Origin: WTAW01 sp964406575
GTDB lineage: Bacteria; Acidobacteriota; Aminicenantia; Aminicenantales; Aminicenantaceae
Assembly (NCBI GenBank): GCA_964406575.1
Contig: CAYOSH010000050.1
Location: 1 to 23,217, forward strand
DNA length: 23,217 nt
Direction: 5' to 3'
The notes below the pieces were generated by a model. The model ran no database searches and was not told the DNA's origin. It worked only from the letters and a program-made list of their open reading frames with translations. Shown here in pieces: positions 22,031 through 23,217 of the stretch. The position numbers and the translations under genes are program-made. Positions within the stretch are counted from its first letter, which is position 1, and every line of letters begins with the position of its first letter.

Positions 22031-23217
22031 ATGCGAGTCATTTTAAGTAAGATTATACTGTTATTTGGGGCTGTCCTTGTCCTGGTCACTTCCCTGAAAT
22101 CCGGCCCCAGCTTCACTTTGGGCGGATATTACAAGAACTTTTTTGTGGCGATCGATTTGCCGGATCTCAGCCTCGCCGGAAATGTGCCTCTCCCCGATAG
22201 ACTGATGGGTTTAGCTAACAATAGATTGAGGCTTCACGCCAACGTGGATATAAGTGACGGGTGTCGGATATCCGTGGCCTATGACCTTTCTCCGCGGATT
22301 CAAGATTCGTTTTTGTTCAGGGAAGATATCTTTCTGGTGAGTGTGGACCCCTACGTTTACCGGGTGACCTACCTGAAGGCCCGGCTTTTTCCTCAAGAAA
22401 AAGCGGGACTTGAGAGTTTTGCAGTCTACCAGAATTTGGACCGTGCGGTTCTTTCCATTGCCACTGTGCCTGCTGATATCTTTATCGGAAGACAGGCTAT
22501 CGCCTGGGGGAGCGCCCGGGTCATCAATCCCACCGACGTCATCGCCCCCTTTGCCCTCCAGGAGCTGGATAAGGAGGAACGAGTGGGCGTGGATGCGCTG
22601 CGTATCCGTTTTCCCTTAGGTTTTATGGGGGAGATCGATGCCGGATATGTTTTTGGAAAAGATGCCCGCTTTGAAAACAGCGCATTTTTCCTGCGCACAA
22701 AAACCTATGCTGCAAAAACAGATTTTTCGTTCCTCTTTTTGGGCTTTCAAAAGAACCTGCTCCTCGGTGTGGATATCGCACGATCTATCGGCGGTGCAGG
22801 ATTTTGGATGGAAGGTGCTTATGTGTTGGCCGGTGTGTTCCAGGGAAGAGAATCGGGAAGCCGCAACGATTACCTCAGATTGTCAACCGGCCTGGACTAC
22901 AGCCTCTCCGGAAAGACGTATGGATTCATAGAGTATCATTTCAACAGCGGAGGCGCCTCATCACCCGAAAATTACCTCCCAAACTTTTCCAATCCGGCTC
23001 TCAGAGAAGGCTCGGTCTTTTTGCTGGGAAAGCACTACCTGATCCCCGGAGTGAACCATCAGATCACTCCTCTGATCGTCCTGACGGCAGAAGTTTTGAT
23101 AAGCCTGTCAGACGGCTCCTTTTTTATCGCTCCGACCGTGGAGTACAATTTGGCGCCGAATGTGTACATCGCAGCGGGAGGATTTTTAGGATTCGGGGAA
23201 TCTCCATTGTCTGTTAA
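22031..23217 (+). CDS. Outer-membrane beta-barrel protein, cut by the window end
   Basis: The frame stays open to the last base, giving at least 395 residues. The start at ATG 22031 has AGGAG 3-7 bases upstream and opens with a signal peptide (MRVILSKIILLFGAVLVLVT). The mature part is a chain of amphipathic strands rich in Gly, Tyr and Phe (FTLGGYYKNFFVAIDLPDLS, the segment NNRLRLHANVDISDG, the segment YGFIEYHFNSGG), with a segment near residue 150 (FIGRQAIAWGSARVINPTDV) like that of DUF1302-type barrel proteins. It appears to be the last component of the LolA-like/FtsX/LolD operon, and may be the outer-membrane acceptor or exit route for the exported lipid. The same frame is open back to an ATG at 21971. 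Exact family uncertain; the barrel call is confident. Confidence 0.75.
   Translation, partial: MRVILSKIILLFGAVLVLVTSLKSGPSFTLGGYYKNFFVAIDLPDLSLAGNVPLPDRLMGLANNRLRLHANVDISDGCRISVAYDLSPRIQDSFLFREDIFLVSVDPYVYRVTYLKARLFPQEKAGLESFAVYQNLDRAVLSIATVPADIFIGRQAIAWGSARVINPTDVIAPFALQELDKEERVGVDALRIRFPLGFMGEIDAGYVFGKDARFENSAFFLRTKTYAAKTDFSFLFLGFQKNLLLGVDIARSIGGAGFWMEGAYVLAGVFQGRESGSRNDYLRLSTGLDYSLSGKTYGFIEYHFNSGGASSPENYLPNFSNPALREGSVFLLGKHYLIPGVNHQITPLIVLTAEVLISLSDGSFFIAPTVEYNLAPNVYIAAGGFLGFGESPLSV

Noticed and set aside
1..23217. CRISPR arrays, tRNA or rRNA genes, transposases, phage genes
   Set aside because: None seen on reading both strands; the only regular short repeats are the 17-bp inverted repeats near sigma-54 promoters, which are too few and too degenerate for CRISPR.

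Overview
The window reads as chromosome of a Gram-negative anaerobe. The support is a membrane-anchored NapC/NirT-type multihaem cytochrome c, a LolD/FtsX-type exporter with a LolA-like periplasmic protein and an outer-membrane barrel, a hybrid histidine kinase with a sigma-54 response regulator, and several -24/-12 promoters. Desulfobacterota or Aminicenantota-like lineages would fit, but no rRNA or marker gene fixes the taxon. No tRNA, rRNA, CRISPR array or intact insertion sequence was seen.

Layout. 1-794: no recognisable gene. 795-2144: APC-family permease. 2145-2899: a sigma-54 promoter region driving only the first 36 codons of a kup potassium transporter. 2900-4546: DUF2339 membrane protein. 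4601-6106: NapC/NirT cytochrome with seven haem motifs. 6119-6940: broken outer-membrane surface-antigen barrel. 7083-8640: sigma-54 promoter and a broken bifunctional trehalose synthase/phosphatase (otsAB). 9061-12790: hybrid histidine kinase plus NtrC-type regulator. 12812-14749: enhancer array, sigma-54 promoter, a 134-residue unknown protein and glgC. 14779-15107: small, probably decayed reading frames. 15090-15428 (minus): N-terminal third of gap, with its own sigma-54 promoter. 15723-17724: DUF2582 winged-helix protein, site-2 protease with CBS domains, and a coiled-coil protein, possibly behind a divergent sigma-54 promoter. 18012-23217: LolA-like protein, two FtsX-like permeases, LolD-like ATPase and an outer-membrane barrel that runs off the window.

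The most interesting signal is regulatory. Four good -24/-12 elements (kup', otsAB, orf134-glgC, gap') and one weaker one (before the DUF2582 group) are each accompanied, 70-160 bp upstream, by copies of a 17-bp inverted repeat, about RTCCTG-N5-CRGRAC. The copies are often in tandem at 19-20 bp steps. The best array begins 22 bp after the stop codon of the NtrC-type regulator gene, which makes that regulator the natural candidate activator. The implied regulon joins trehalose, glycogen, glycolysis and potassium uptake, which looks like an osmotic, storage or stress programme.

A second theme is decay. kup and gap survive only as promoter plus N-terminus. otsAB has an out-of-frame internal deletion and has lost the phosphatase nucleophile (Asp to Asn). 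The surface-antigen gene lacks its N-terminus and carries an in-frame stop. Three of the putative regulon members are therefore broken while their control sequences remain legible. All assignments come from reading the sequence; no database search was run.
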